From a virus: 60,544 bases of DNA. A program made the translations under genes and the position numbers. The notes under the pieces are model-generated. The model searched no databases. It saw only the letters and a program-made list of their open reading frames with translations, and had not been told where the DNA came from. Below, piece after piece: positions 47,602 to 56,152 of the stretch (position 1 is its first letter; the number at the start of each line of letters is the position of its first letter). The stretch covers positions 1 to 60,544 of the IMG/VR virus record IMGVR_UViG_3300048996_000071. The stretch is one strand, 5' to 3'.

Positions 47602-50078
47602 TGACTGACGAAACAGTAGGATTCGATAAGATTGACACGGCCTCCCGCGTGCGGGAGGTGATCAAGAAGCTTGCCAGGCAGACTGTGGCAAACGAGGTTC
47701 CGACCAAAAACATCGGTCGAGTTATGTCGGTTGACCTGCCGCGGCTCAGGGCGACGGTCTGGTTCCCGAACGACGAGCAGCCAATCGAGGTCAGGCTGCT
47801 AAGCTCGGTTATCCCCGGCGAGTGGCAGCATAAGTCTGCGACGAACGGCGGGTACGACTCGCTGTCGGGCTACGGCTCGCAGGCTGTGGTGCAGCGCCTC
47901 AATGGTTCGCTGTACATCACCGAGGTACTGACTGGCGGGCAGTTCAGTTTCGACCTCCGAACGATGAACCACAGCATCGTCGCACAGAAGGCTACTCCTA
48001 CCTCGGCAGGTAACACGACAAGTATCGAGCCGATCGTGGACCAGCCACTCGAGACGTTCATCAATTGCCGCGTTGTTGACAGCACGATCAACGAGGATCA
48101 GGCGATCGAGTTCGGCCCATTCACCCAGTACTACTCTGGCCAGCCTGGCATCGGTTTCATTGAGATGACGGTTGCACTTTCGCCGAACCGGGGAACCAAG
48201 TACTACAAGTTCGTGGTGAACCCCGCCCAGGAGTTCGACCACCCGGGCAGTACCGGAATCCTGGACAGCTGGTTCCGGATCATGTCGGAACACAGTATTG
48301 CGGACTCGGCTGGCACGATCGCTACGGCGGCGGACTGGGACCTGGACATCAGCTATAAGCGTACTGCGTACGGCAACACTAGCGAGTACGCGGGGTACCC
48401 TGAGATCTGGTTCCGCATCGTCAAGCGTTCCACGTGGACTGGCGGCCTCGATGCGTTGGTCACCCTCAGGGCCACCAACATTCAGAAGGCCCGCTCCTTG
48501 GGTGGTCGAGAGCTGTTCATGCAGGAGAAGCGAACTGGGCCGACCGAGATCCACGGGCACCTCGGATTTCACAACTCCAAGCATCTGTTTCGCGACACAG
48601 ACGACTATGCGCTGTTCGACAACTATGGACGCGTCACGCTGGCAGGTACTGGCTGGCAAACGTCCGACTCTGGCCAGGTGTGGTCCGGCACCACTGGCAT
48701 GAACGTCGACGGCGTATCAGGTGTCATGTCGCACACGGCTGCTAATCAGACATTCACTGCCCGTATCAACGACAACCAGACCCAGGTCGACGGAACCTGG
48801 GTGGTGTGGGTCGAGCAGGTCGCACTCGGTGCAGAGTTCCAGACGCAGGGTATCTTCAGGTTCCTCGATCAGAATAACAAGGTCGCGTTTAAGGTTATCT
48901 TTGACCTGCTCGGCGTGGTCAAGCTGTCGGTGATCGAAAGCTATCTTGGTGTGCACAACTTCGTAGGATCAGACGTCACCATGCCGTTCACGTACGCGGC
49001 GAACACGAAGATCCGAGTACGCGTGAAGATTACAACTGTCGGCGCGTACTACTTCAAGGCGTGGCTCGACGGCACTCGCGAACCAGAGACTTGGACCAAG
49101 ACGGGCAGCATCCCCAACATCACCGGTGGAACGAACTACGGGTACGGATTCCAGAACACAACCGGTGGCGCCAACTCGAACCCTCGCCCGTCGAACATCC
49201 ACTTCGCCGAGGCGAAGCTGTACGTTGCCAACCCGACTCTGGACAACGGCGGCGCACAGTGGCACACCGGGCCGTGGCGGAGTGGCCTGCTGCGAGTTGC
49301 GAGTGATGTGCAAAAAGCCTTCACCACGTCCGTTGCAGGCTGGGGTTGGGATGGCAGTAGAGTCAAGTGGTACGTGATTTTCCTGCACGGACCCGGCCCC
49401 CACCGTAACGGGCTCGCAGTGGGTAGATCCAATCTTGAGATGCCAGACGTTGGCGCCACGATCCCTGTAGTTCCTAACGGAACTACAGTTACCGTTAACA
49501 GTTCCGGGATTCCACTCGCTCCGGAGCAGGCGTTGTACTGTGCCATTCCGCCCGGCTCCGACTGGCGAGACCTTGGCCAGTTCCTGTTCATCGTGGATGG
49601 AACAAGCACTCGCGACTATCAGCTGCCCGAGTGGGCAGTGCTGATCGCCTCGCGTGGGCCATCTGGTAATGCCGTCTTTGCTTTCAATGCTCGTCCCGAG
49701 TTGAAACTGGGCGACGGAAGTCAGCTAGACTCGTGGCATGCACTTCCGTTCCGCGGTGGCTGGTCGGACTATGGCGGTCAGTGGCAGGGCGCACAGTACC
49801 GCATGGAGCCTGGTAACGTAGTCCGCCTGCGTGGGCTCTTCAAGGCAAACGCGGCAACTGTTGGAACGCCCTCGATTGTTGGCGTGTTCGCCGATATGCC
49901 TACCTTCTTTTCGCCGCCGCTAGAAGAGGTTTTCCACACCATCGCTTCGGGCAGTGGACTCGGGGCGGCACGCATCGAGGTATTCCCCGATGGCAGGCTG
50001 GAGACTCCACAGCAGATGAACGGCGGCGGAGCTCTGTGGATCTCGCTGGCAGGTATTACGTGGGTAGCCAACATGTGA
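47601..50078 (+). CDS. Tail fibre/receptor-binding candidate, 825 aa
   Basis: ATG 47601 overlaps the previous stop. N-terminal OB/hub-like segment (LPRLRATVWFPNDEQPIEVRL), then a middle LamG/concanavalin-like region (about 330-530, FDNYGRVTLAGTGWQTSDSG) and a C-terminal beta-rich knob (PELKLGDGSQLDSWHALP). Last large structural gene before lysis. A host-binding role is inferred. Confidence 0.7.
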   Translation: MTDETVGFDKIDTASRVREVIKKLARQTVANEVPTKNIGRVMSVDLPRLRATVWFPNDEQPIEVRLLSSVIPGEWQHKSATNGGYDSLSGYGSQAVVQRLNGSLYITEVLTGGQFSFDLRTMNHSIVAQKATPTSAGNTTSIEPIVDQPLETFINCRVVDSTINEDQAIEFGPFTQYYSGQPGIGFIEMTVALSPNRGTKYYKFVVNPAQEFDHPGSTGILDSWFRIMSEHSIADSAGTIATAADWDLDISYKRTAYGNTSEYAGYPEIWFRIVKRSTWTGGLDALVTLRATNIQKARSLGGRELFMQEKRTGPTEIHGHLGFHNSKHLFRDTDDYALFDNYGRVTLAGTGWQTSDSGQVWSGTTGMNVDGVSGVMSHTAANQTFTARINDNQTQVDGTWVVWVEQVALGAEFQTQGIFRFLDQNNKVAFKVIFDLLGVVKLSVIESYLGVHNFVGSDVTMPFTYAANTKIRVRVKITTVGAYYFKAWLDGTREPETWTKTGSIPNITGGTNYGYGFQNTTGGANSNPRPSNIHFAEAKLYVANPTLDNGGAQWHTGPWRSGLLRVASDVQKAFTTSVAGWGWDGSRVKWYVIFLHGPGPHRNGLAVGRSNLEMPDVGATIPVVPNGTTVTVNSSGIPLAPEQALYCAIPPGSDWRDLGQFLFIVDGTSTRDYQLPEWAVLIASRGPSGNAVFAFNARPELKLGDGSQLDSWHALPFRGGWSDYGGQWQGAQYRMEPGNVVRLRGLFKANAATVGTPSIVGVFADMPTFFSPPLEEVFHTIASGSGLGAARIEVFPDGRLETPQQMNGGGALWISLAGITWVANM

Positions 50079-50125
50079 CGATGCTTGACGCGCCGTGTAG
50101 CTTCATGATGGAAGGAGGGCCAACA

Positions 50126-50467
50126 ATGTCTGAACCTGAACAGCCAAGCGACAAGAGCCCACTCTGGAACCTCGTCCATCTCAGCCCGGCACTGTATATC
50201 GGCCTTGTCGTAGCAGTTGCTGGCGTCCTCGGCGCCTTCGGTCTGGCCATCAGTGGCGAGCAGAAAGAGTCTCTCGGGACTCTCGTTCTCTCGGTGGTTG
50301 CTATCCTGCAGGCCGTGTGGACGGGCGCCAAGACGACTCCCAACAAGAAGGTCGTCGTTGTTGCGCCAGACCCGATCGCCCAGCCGACGCTGGTAGTGCC
50401 GGGCGAGGCGACTACTACGGCCCGACAGGTCGACATTCTCGACGCTGCGCGTGGCATGCCCCAGTAA
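50126..50467 (+). CDS. Holin-like membrane protein, 113 aa
   Basis: ATG 50126 after GGAGGGCCAACA. Two hydrophobic segments (ALYIGLVVAVAGVLGAFGLAI about 22-42, LGTLVLSVVAILQAVW about 50-65) and a polar C-terminal tail. Directly before the lysis enzyme region. Likely the holin or its partner. Confidence 0.7.
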   Translation: MSEPEQPSDKSPLWNLVHLSPALYIGLVVAVAGVLGAFGLAISGEQKESLGTLVLSVVAILQAVWTGAKTTPNKKVVVVAPDPIAQPTLVVPGEATTTARQVDILDAARGMPQ

Positions 50468-50476
50468 GGGAGAGTC

Positions 50477-50722
50477 ATGTTCGTGCGGGTATTCTTCGGG
50501 TGGCTCGGCAAGAGGTACCCGCACCGAGACTGGCGGGCGGTTCGCACATTCTGTGCGTGGCTGGTCATCGATGTAGTGCTGGTCAACTGGCCGGTGTCGA
50601 TGCTCACCTACGCCAGCAACGAGCCGCCCCTCATTCTTTCACTCAGTTGGTTGGCGCTGTTGATTGAGGCTATTAGCCTCTTGACGGCAAGCCAGGTCCA
50701 CGAAGAGACGGGAACCAATTAG
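50477..50722 (+). CDS. Second holin-like membrane protein, 81 aa
   Basis: ATG 50477 after AAGGGAGAGTC. Two hydrophobic spans (TFCAWLVIDVVLVNWPVSML about 23-42, LILSLSWLALLIEAISLL about 51-68). Ends one base before the endolysin start. Holin, antiholin or pinholin role. Confidence 0.65.
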   Translation: MFVRVFFGWLGKRYPHRDWRAVRTFCAWLVIDVVLVNWPVSMLTYASNEPPLILSLSWLALLIEAISLLTASQVHEETGTN

Positions 50723-51586
50723 ATGTTGCTGACGCCAGACTTCACACTGCCAAGCCCAAACGTGCGCGCCTCGAACACCACCGACGCGGTGTGGTGGCTG
50801 AGGTGCCACCTGCTCGAGTTGGAGCCGGACACAGAGGACGGCGGCACCTACGCCAACAAGCCCGGGTTCCACAACAAGGGCAAGCAGGTTCGCGACAACG
50901 GTGCTTACAACTCGACCACGGATTATTCTATCCGGCAGGCCGTCAACCGCGAAGGTATTTGGTGGCGGGAATTCAGCTCCGCCTTCGACTGGACCTTCAA
51001 GTCCGCACAGCGTGGTGACTACTCGAACATCGCCACGTACACGCAGCGACTGTTCGCCGCGGCGCTCGATCCGAACGACACACGCCTCGACGGTCTGTAC
51101 GAGTTTTACGGTCAGGCCGACTTCGACAAGGTCGTGGAAGGCTACAACGAGTGGGAAGAGCGGAACGTCAGTTCCGATCCGTCTCACCTGTGGCACCTGC
51201 ACTTCTCGTTCCTCCGCAAGTACACCGGCGACTTCCTCATCATGTACGCCATCTACACTGTCCTGGCTGGCTGGACCATGCAGGAGTGGCTCGACAGCTT
51301 CGGCGACACTCCGGTCGAGACGCCTCCTCCCACGCCGATCCCGATGCCGGAGGGACTCCCGTTCTATCAGCTCGGCACCCGCGTGCTGCGGGACCTCAAT
51401 CCGGACATGACGGGCACCGACATTCTGTACATCCAGAAGTTCATCGGTCCCGAGAAGTGCGGCGCAGCTGACGGAGGCTACGGCCCCAAGACCACGTCCG
51501 GTGTCCGGTGGTATCAGCGCATGCGCGGCCTCAACGACGATGGCATCGTCGGCCCTGCCACCTGGCACAACATGGGTGTGCGGTAA
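50723..51586 (+). CDS. Endolysin: M15-like peptidase plus PG-binding domain
   Basis: 287 aa, ATG 50723 right after the previous stop. The N-terminal domain has H50, SAFDW (D89) and HLWHLH (about 155-160), fitting the H...D...HxH zinc-ligand pattern of M15-type peptidases. A Pro-rich linker (about 195-215) leads to a C-terminal PG_binding_1 repeat (GTDILYIQKFIG...YGPKTTSGVRWYQRMRGLNDDGIVGPATW). Cleaves peptidoglycan peptides to release progeny. Confidence 0.85.
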   Translation: MLLTPDFTLPSPNVRASNTTDAVWWLRCHLLELEPDTEDGGTYANKPGFHNKGKQVRDNGAYNSTTDYSIRQAVNREGIWWREFSSAFDWTFKSAQRGDYSNIATYTQRLFAAALDPNDTRLDGLYEFYGQADFDKVVEGYNEWEERNVSSDPSHLWHLHFSFLRKYTGDFLIMYAIYTVLAGWTMQEWLDSFGDTPVETPPPTPIPMPEGLPFYQLGTRVLRDLNPDMTGTDILYIQKFIGPEKCGAADGGYGPKTTSGVRWYQRMRGLNDDGIVGPATWHNMGVR

Positions 51587-51616
51587 CCTTCTAGTTTAAC
51601 TACGCACGCGGAGGGT

Positions 51617-51955
51617 ATGCGAGCAATGTCGGCTCTCCAGGTAGGCATCGCCGTGATCAGTGCGCTGGTCGCCGTGATCCAAAGTGGAGCCGTTGCGATC
51701 CTGGTTTGGGTCTTCAAGCGGGTCATCGGCGGCGGCCTGGTTGCAAGAAGCGTTCTAGAGGACGTCCGCAAGGACCGTGACGAGAGGGTGGCCGACGCCG
51801 TAGAGGCTGCCGCTTTGTGGCAGGCTGCGCATATCAGGAGTGAAGAAGCGCGCGGGGTGCAGGCAGCGCACGTGAATCAGCTGCTCGAAACAGGTCGGAT
51901 TGCTGAAGCACTGCTGCGCTCCCTGCAGCCCCACGACAGGGAGCCTCAGACGTGA
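51617..51955 (+). CDS. Membrane-anchored coiled-coil protein, 112 aa
   Basis: ATG 51617 after GGAGGGTATGCGAGCA region. One N-terminal hydrophobic segment (VGIAVISALVAVIQSGAVAILVWVF, about 9-33) and a charged helix (DVRKDRDERVADAVEAA). Downstream of the lysin. Possibly a spanin-like or lysis accessory. Not proven. Confidence 0.6.
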   Translation: MRAMSALQVGIAVISALVAVIQSGAVAILVWVFKRVIGGGLVARSVLEDVRKDRDERVADAVEAAALWQAAHIRSEEARGVQAAHVNQLLETGRIAEALLRSLQPHDREPQT

Positions 51956-52188
51956 AGTGGAAGCTACGGTTCTTCGGGGGAGGGCCAGATGATGACGTGG
52001 ACACCGTAGATCTTACGGAACAGAAGGTCGCCGCGCGGGCGGCACTTGCGAAGTCCACCCAAGCTCTGGCGGAGGCACGGCGACGCGGACCGGAGGTAGC
52101 GCGCGTAAGCAGATCGTTGCGGGAGATCCGGGCGAAGAATCATTTCGCCGAGATGATCCAGGATTCTTTCAGGGGTAGTACATCATGA
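51952..52188 (+). CDS. Small charged protein, 78 aa
   Basis: GTG 51952 overlaps the previous stop by GTGA. MKWKLRFFGG then acidic DDDVDTVDL and a helical tail (AARAALAKSTQALAEARRR...SRSLREIRAKNHF). A recurrent small gene after actinophage lysis genes. Function unknown. Confidence 0.65.
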   Translation: MKWKLRFFGGGPDDDVDTVDLTEQKVAARAALAKSTQALAEARRRGPEVARVSRSLREIRAKNHFAEMIQDSFRGSTS

Positions 52189-52466
52189 TCACCGTACTGA
52201 TCGGCCTCACTGCCTTGGGGGCGATTGGCTTCTGTTTCTTGTATGCGTTGCTGGCCCCGTTCTACAAGAGCGAGGGCGGCTGGAATATGATGGCCTTCAT
52301 GGTCATCGTCGGCACGATGGTGACGCTGTCCCTCTACTTCCGGAGTACTGGCACTCGGGCGCCGGACTGGTTGGCATATGTCCTGTGGGGGATGTGCTGC
52401 GCGTGCGTGTGGTGGAGGGTCACAATCCTTCTGCGGGCGCAACTCAAGAGATGGACTTCCCGCTAG
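52185..52466 (+). CDS. Three-span membrane protein, 93 aa
   Basis: ATG 52185 overlaps the previous stop by ATGA. Hydrophobic spans at about 3-23, 35-53 and 62-80. Last gene of the late operon. Possibly lysis-related. Confidence 0.65.
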   Translation: MITVLIGLTALGAIGFCFLYALLAPFYKSEGGWNMMAFMVIVGTMVTLSLYFRSTGTRAPDWLAYVLWGMCCACVWWRVTILLRAQLKRWTSR

Positions 52467-52475
52467 TCGGGAAAG

Positions 52476-52522
52476 AGAGAACGGCTCGGTGCTCTGTTGG
52501 GGTGAGCACCGAGCCGTTCTCT
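52476..52522. terminator. 19-bp bidirectional terminator
   Basis: AGAGAACGGCTCGGTGCTC and its exact complement around TGTTGGGGT, between the convergent late operon and right-arm genes. A short T-rich tail follows. The most stable terminator in the window. Confidence 0.85.
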
Positions 52523-52526
52523 TACT

Positions 52527-52727
52527 TCAGTTCGATCTGCGATTCTCCTTGAGCCACTTGCGTGCCGCCGCAATGGCGCGCAGCCTGGCGATACCGCCTG
52601 GCGATGTGGTACGAATTGGCATCTTGACTGTCTGTGGCATTCTGTACCAGCAGGCAGAGCATGCTACCATCTCCCGGGACACTCCCGTCTTGTCGCAGCC
52701 AGGGCAGTCCATGTCATCTGGGGGCAT
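52527..52727 (-). CDS. Zinc-ribbon protein, 66 aa
   Basis: ATG 52727 shares its A with the upstream TGA (TGATG). DCPGC and ACSAC (about 7-26) form a CxxC...CxxC zinc site, and the C-terminus is a basic helix (ARLRAIAAARKWLKENRR). A small nucleic-acid-binding or adaptor protein. The longer upstream frame is rejected because it overlaps the 56-aa gene. Confidence 0.65.
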   Translation of the reverse strand: MPPDDMDCPGCDKTGVSREMVACSACWYRMPQTVKMPIRTTSPGGIARLRAIAAARKWLKENRRSN

Positions 52728-52897
52728 CAGTTCGTCGCGACAATCAGAGCGGCACCAGGTGCCGCAAGGAGCGGTGGTCCAGCGATGCACAGGAGTAGCC
52801 CCAGGCCGCCACGCTTCGGCGCCCACACAGGTTGTAGCATTCCCGTGAGCGCACTTGCGATGCCGAGTGCCAGCAGAACGAATCCGAGAATTCGCAT
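52727..52897 (-). CDS. Membrane micro-protein, 56 aa
   Basis: ATG 52897 overlaps the stop of the 120-aa gene as TGATG, with GGAGGG upstream. MRILGFVLLALGIASALTGM then a second hydrophobic half (LGLLLCIAGPPLLAAPGAALIVA). Two membrane spans. Unknown function. Confidence 0.65.
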   Translation of the reverse strand: MRILGFVLLALGIASALTGMLQPVWAPKRGGLGLLLCIAGPPLLAAPGAALIVATN

Positions 52898-53259
52898 CAG
52901 CCCTCCACGTTCACTAGTTCGGACCAGACGGTGCCCGCCTCGTCCACGAGGAAGAACTCCCAGCGGAGTAGATCACACTCGCGGATGTCGGCCTCCACGC
53001 CTTCTTCGAAGAAGTGTCTTTCGTAGATGCCGATCGTGTCGGCGTAGTCACTGTCACCAGTGATGAACAGCAGACGCTCTTCGTTAACAGCGTCGAGGTT
53101 GCTCGCGATCGGCTTCCCGATCAGGGGGGATGCGTCGTAGAGCGACGCATCCAGCTTCGCCCCGAACGCCACCCTGCACCGAAGTTCGATGTGCAGCTCG
53201 CTCGTCGGTGGCGCTCCGGCCTTGAGGACGATCTTGCGCTGCGTGGTGATGTCTGTCAT
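52897..53259 (-). CDS. Unknown protein, 120 aa
   Basis: ATG 53259 follows the MazG-like gene with ATGA overlap. Beta-rich pattern (RKIVLKAG, SELHIELRCRVAFG, ERLLFITG) and acidic C-terminus. No recognised family. It lies in a coupled run of short genes. Confidence 0.65.
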   Translation of the reverse strand: MTDITTQRKIVLKAGAPPTSELHIELRCRVAFGAKLDASLYDASPLIGKPIASNLDAVNEERLLFITGDSDYADTIGIYERHFFEEGVEADIRECDLLRWEFFLVDEAGTVWSELVNVEG

Positions 53260-53591
53260 AACTCCTCCAGGTTAGCTCGCTTGCGAAGAGTATCGATATG
53301 CCACATGAGTGCAAGGATACATGTACCCTTGTTTCCAGTGACGTGCTCGAAGGCCGTCAGCGCCGACACCGCTACATCGAGTAGTTCCTTCTTGACGTCG
53401 TCGATCCCGCCGTGAACTCCTTTGCGTGGGTTCTGTCCGGTCACGCCAATGTAGGCTGCGATGACCTCTCCGGCCTCCTCCTGCACCTTTGCCAGGCGGC
53501 CCCACGTGAGCGCCTCTGGATCGCGAGTAGCATTGGCGGGTGACTCGTCAATCCACTTGCTCAGGTTTGCAATCGTTCTGGACACCGTCAC
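53256..53591 (-). CDS. MazG-like nucleotide pyrophosphohydrolase, 111 aa
   Basis: GTG 53591 overlaps the lipoprotein stop by GTGA, so the longer open frame is rejected. WGRLAKVQEEAGEVIAAY (EExGE at 38-42) and KKELLDVAVSAL (E69, D72) are the MazG metal-binding helices. Phage MazG-type enzymes hydrolyse NTPs or dNTPs or lower ppGpp. Cytoplasmic. Confidence 0.8.
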   Translation of the reverse strand: MTVSRTIANLSKWIDESPANATRDPEALTWGRLAKVQEEAGEVIAAYIGVTGQNPRKGVHGGIDDVKKELLDVAVSALTAFEHVTGNKGTCILALMWHIDTLRKRANLEEL

Positions 53592-53755
53592 CCCCTCGTC
53601 TCCCATGCGTGCGGGTACGGCGACGGCGTGACGGTCATCCTCGCGGGCTGTGGCACATCGTGCGGCACGTTCCGGCGCCGGGCACACCCTACGACGGACG
53701 CCAAGAGGAATGCCGTCACGACGGCGAAGACAGTCAATCGCTTGCGTAGTGTCAT
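53588..53755 (-). CDS. Small lipoprotein, 55 aa
   Basis: ATG 53755 shares TGATG with the upstream stop. Basic MTLRKR start, hydrophobic span (LTVFAVVTAFLLASVVGC) and lipobox VVGC with Cys24, then a Pro-rich tail. A predicted membrane-anchored lipoprotein. Phage lipoproteins often block superinfection. That role is speculative here. Confidence 0.65.
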   Translation of the reverse strand: MTLRKRLTVFAVVTAFLLASVVGCARRRNVPHDVPQPARMTVTPSPYPHAWETRG

Positions 53756-53922
53756 CAGAAATCCTGCCTCTCTTTCGGGCGTCTGTCATTCTCGTCGCGG
53801 ACCGGCGGAAGATCCTGGTGGACGAAGGCAGGCTCCGGGAGTCCGCAGCGAACGCTGCTAGCGCCGCCGACCAGGGCGGTGCACCAGCCCAACTTGTCCG
53901 GCTTGTATTCGTGCTTGTTCAT
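53755..53922 (-). CDS. Small protein, 55 aa, unknown
   Basis: ATG 53922 has AAGGAGGAGGA upstream and overlaps the previous stop. Mixed composition (MNKHEYKPDKLGWCTALVG), two cysteines, polar tail. Coupled upstream of the lipoprotein gene. No recognised family. Confidence 0.6.
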   Translation of the reverse strand: MNKHEYKPDKLGWCTALVGGASSVRCGLPEPAFVHQDLPPVRDENDRRPKERQDF

Positions 53923-54149
53923 TCCTCCTCCTTGAGATCGACCTTCTCGACCTGCATCGTCCTCAGGTTCAGGACGTAGACCTCGTCGAGCTTCTTGTGA
54001 TACGTCGCCAGGACGCCGGCGGTCAGCATGGCGTCATGCTCGCTGTCAGCCGGAAGGGCGGCAGCGAGGTTGAGCTGGTCGGCATAGTCGACGTAGTAGA
54101 CCGTCGGGCCGACGACGAGAATGCTCTTGATTGGCGTCATTGCAGGCAT
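53919..54149 (-). CDS. Unknown protein, 76 aa
   Basis: ATG 54149 (or 54140) overlaps the previous stop as TAATG. SILVVGPTVYYVDYADQLNL and VYVLNLRTMQVEKVDL suggest a small beta fold with an acidic end. Unknown. Confidence 0.6.
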   Translation of the reverse strand: MPAMTPIKSILVVGPTVYYVDYADQLNLAAALPADSEHDAMLTAGVLATYHKKLDEVYVLNLRTMQVEKVDLKEEE

Positions 54150-54259
54150 TACTCCCGCTCTCCGTTGCAGTACCGGTAGCCCGGCACCTCGTCGTCACTC
54201 TTGTACCAGTCGTGCTCTTCGTGAGCCCCGACCTCTTCGCAATGCTCTACCGGAATCAT
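54149..54259 (-). CDS. Acidic Cys/His micro-protein, 36 aa
   Basis: ATG 54259 with GGAGGAAGTA upstream. HCEEVGAHEEHDWYK and YRYCNG give two Cys and several His, a possible single metal site. Sits between the nuclease gene and the 76-aa gene, both overlaps of one or two bases. Confidence 0.6.
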   Translation of the reverse strand: MIPVEHCEEVGAHEEHDWYKSDDEVPGYRYCNGERE

Positions 54260-55431
54260 TACTTCCTCCTAGTTACCCTGACGTAGGACTCGCCGTACTT
54301 CTTCTTGGTGATACCCCTGACGGCGGCTTGCTGTGAAGGTGTCAGCCTGCCACTCAGTATCAGGTCGTCGACGACGCTTAGCGTGAGCCGCCCCTTGCAC
54401 TCGGCCACGATGGCCGGGCCGAGGATCGCGGACAGCTTATCGAAGTCCATGTCTCGGCGGCCGGACGCCCCGACCTTGACCCTGCCGACCGGAGCGTCCC
54501 ACTCGATCTGATCCGTCTCCTCGCCGTGCATCAGGAGTCGCTTCTCAACCTCGTTCTTTAGCTGATTGAGACCCTTGAGTTTGTCGGCGATGTCAGCCAT
54601 CACCTCAGCCAGGTCGTCAATGTCCAGGCCCATGACGCCGCCCGCGTCGATGTTCGACCTGAGCTTCAAGCACGAAGGCTTGCGGACACAGTATGTGCAC
54701 TCCGGATTAAGCTGCTCGGAGGCGTCATCCTCGTCGGTGTCCATGATGTCCTGGGCGATCTGCTTGAGGGTCTGCCAGGTGTTCTTAGCATCCTCGCGAG
54801 TGAAGACTACGCCGATCTTCTCATGGCGGAGGAAGTCGAAGTCCACCCAGATGCGTGTGGCGTTCGGGTACAGGATCAGCGCGGCTAGCGCGTACACCTT
54901 CGCCTGGATATTCTCTCTGAGATCCTCGGCTCGCAGTGGCTGCCGCTGCGACTTGTAGTCCACCACCCGGATCTCGCCGCCACCAAGGTCGTCGAACCTG
55001 TCCATGATGTAATTGAACCGGATCTTGATGATCTCGTTGGCGACACGATCCAGCACCGGCACCTCGAAGAAGTTCTTCTCTTCGAGGCTGATGATCTTGC
55101 AGCCGATGATATCTTCGAGCATGTAGGGGCGATTGAACCAGCCGATGAGGATCGCGCGTCCCTCGCGGTACCACTCGGTGTTGATGTCCGGACTGATCAA
55201 CTGCTTGTAGTACTTGTCGTACAGTTCGAGGAGTACGTCCTCTTCCCACATGTACGTCTTGTGGATCTTCACGCCGCCGATGAAGTCCTCAAGGGCGGCG
55301 TGAAGCGTGGTGCCCAGCAGGGCGGCATCGCCTTGGAAGTTGGCGCCACGATGGATGTTCTCAGCCACGAACCGCGACGGACACGCCATCCACGTCTTGA
55401 TCGACGAGGCGCTCAGTGTCTTAGGAAGCAC
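54259..55431 (-). CDS. Cas4/RecB-like PD-(D/E)XK nuclease with Fe-S cysteines, 390 aa
   Basis: GTG 55431 has AAGGAG at seven nt and overlaps the WhiB stop by a few bases. The longer frame to 55617 would overlap WhiB more. Motifs: TTLHAALEDF (H44), D144 in YIMDRFDDLG, VVDYKSQ (D158, K160), and Cys residues C17, C245, C248, C254 like the Cas4/AddB iron-sulfur staple. Probably a 5'-3' exonuclease in DNA replication or recombination. Confidence 0.85.
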   Translation of the reverse strand: MLPKTLSASSIKTWMACPSRFVAENIHRGANFQGDAALLGTTLHAALEDFIGGVKIHKTYMWEEDVLLELYDKYYKQLISPDINTEWYREGRAILIGWFNRPYMLEDIIGCKIISLEEKNFFEVPVLDRVANEIIKIRFNYIMDRFDDLGGGEIRVVDYKSQRQPLRAEDLRENIQAKVYALAALILYPNATRIWVDFDFLRHEKIGVVFTREDAKNTWQTLKQIAQDIMDTDEDDASEQLNPECTYCVRKPSCLKLRSNIDAGGVMGLDIDDLAEVMADIADKLKGLNQLKNEVEKRLLMHGEETDQIEWDAPVGRVKVGASGRRDMDFDKLSAILGPAIVAECKGRLTLSVVDDLILSGRLTPSQQAAVRGITKKKYGESYVRVTRRK

Positions 55432-55675
55432 TCTTGGTCTCCTTGCCAGCCGCCCGAGTCCGACGCTTTCCGCCCCAGACGCCGTATCGCTCATCCCGCC
55501 GAATTGCACTCGTGTCGCACTCCCGGCGAACCGGGCAGCCGAAGCACCATCCAGCCACGGCGTCGTCGCCTGTCTCCGACTTCCCAGGATAGAAGATGTC
55601 CTGGTAACTCTCGACACCGACTATGTCGCCGGCGGGACCTCGCCAGTAGTCTCGACAGGCAGCACGACCGCGCCA
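55421..55675 (-). CDS. WhiB-like Fe-S regulator, start codon not found
   Basis: The frame reads WRGRAACRD, IFYPG, WCFGCPVRREC and RYGVWGGK. These are the four Fe-S cysteines and the G[VI]W turn of WhiB proteins, ending in a basic tail. No ATG, GTG or TTG lies in this frame from the upstream stop (55874) to the first cysteine. The coordinates cover the recognisable domain only. It is in the -1 frame of the 167-aa gene, so a frameshift fusion, non-standard start or sequence error is possible. WhiB-type phage proteins alter host transcription. Confidence 0.75.
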   Translation of the reverse strand, partial: WRGRAACRDYWRGPAGDIVGVESYQDIFYPGKSETGDDAVAGWCFGCPVRRECDTSAIRRDERYGVWGGKRRTRAAGKETKSAS

Positions 55676-56124
55676 GTCGTCTTCGCCTGAAACTGCTGCT
55701 TGAACTTCTCGAGTGCTGCCTTCTCCGCATCCGCAGTCATTGCCGGCAGTTCCAACGGGGACGTCTGGCTCTCCGTCGATGCTGGCGTCGGGGTCTCCAG
55801 CGTAGTACTCTTGGACGACTCGCCTTCGGATGGCGTAGCACTGTCGGTCACAGACGAGTCCGCACCTTTTGGGTCACTGCCCTCGCTGGCCTCACCTTCA
55901 CTGGACTCTTCCGCACTGGCGGGCGCTGGCGGCTTCGGAAGTTCGACGTCGGATGCGACGACCTTGACGCGGAAGTCGACAACCTTCTCCTCGGCGGGGA
56001 GGATGGTTGACTCGTCGGCAGGGATGATTCCTTCCTTCTGTCCGGCGGTTGGCCCACCGAGGCGGGGACGGTTGAAGACGATGAGCGGGAAGATCGCCCG
56101 CGGCTCAGCTGGTGTTTCGGTCAT
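55621..56124 (-). CDS. Low-complexity acidic protein, 167 aa
   Basis: ATG 56124 with AAGGGACCACAA upstream. The N-terminal 70 residues look folded (AIFPLIVFNRPRLGG, KVVDFRVKVVASDVEL). Residues about 75-130 are Ser/Glu/Thr-rich, and the end is a short helix (DAEKAALEKFKQQFQ). The last 55 nt overlap the WhiB frame. A structural or regulatory accessory of unknown function. Confidence 0.65.
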   Translation of the reverse strand: MTETPAEPRAIFPLIVFNRPRLGGPTAGQKEGIIPADESTILPAEEKVVDFRVKVVASDVELPKPPAPASAEESSEGEASEGSDPKGADSSVTDSATPSEGESSKSTTLETPTPASTESQTSPLELPAMTADAEKAALEKFKQQFQAKTTGAVVLPVETTGEVPPAT

Positions 56125-56152
56125 TTGTGGTCCCTTGTGTCCCGGGGGTGGA

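Noticed and set aside
53592-53789. Upstream extension of the MazG-like frame
   Set aside because: It overlaps the lipoprotein gene fully. The GTGA start at 53591 fits the coupling pattern.
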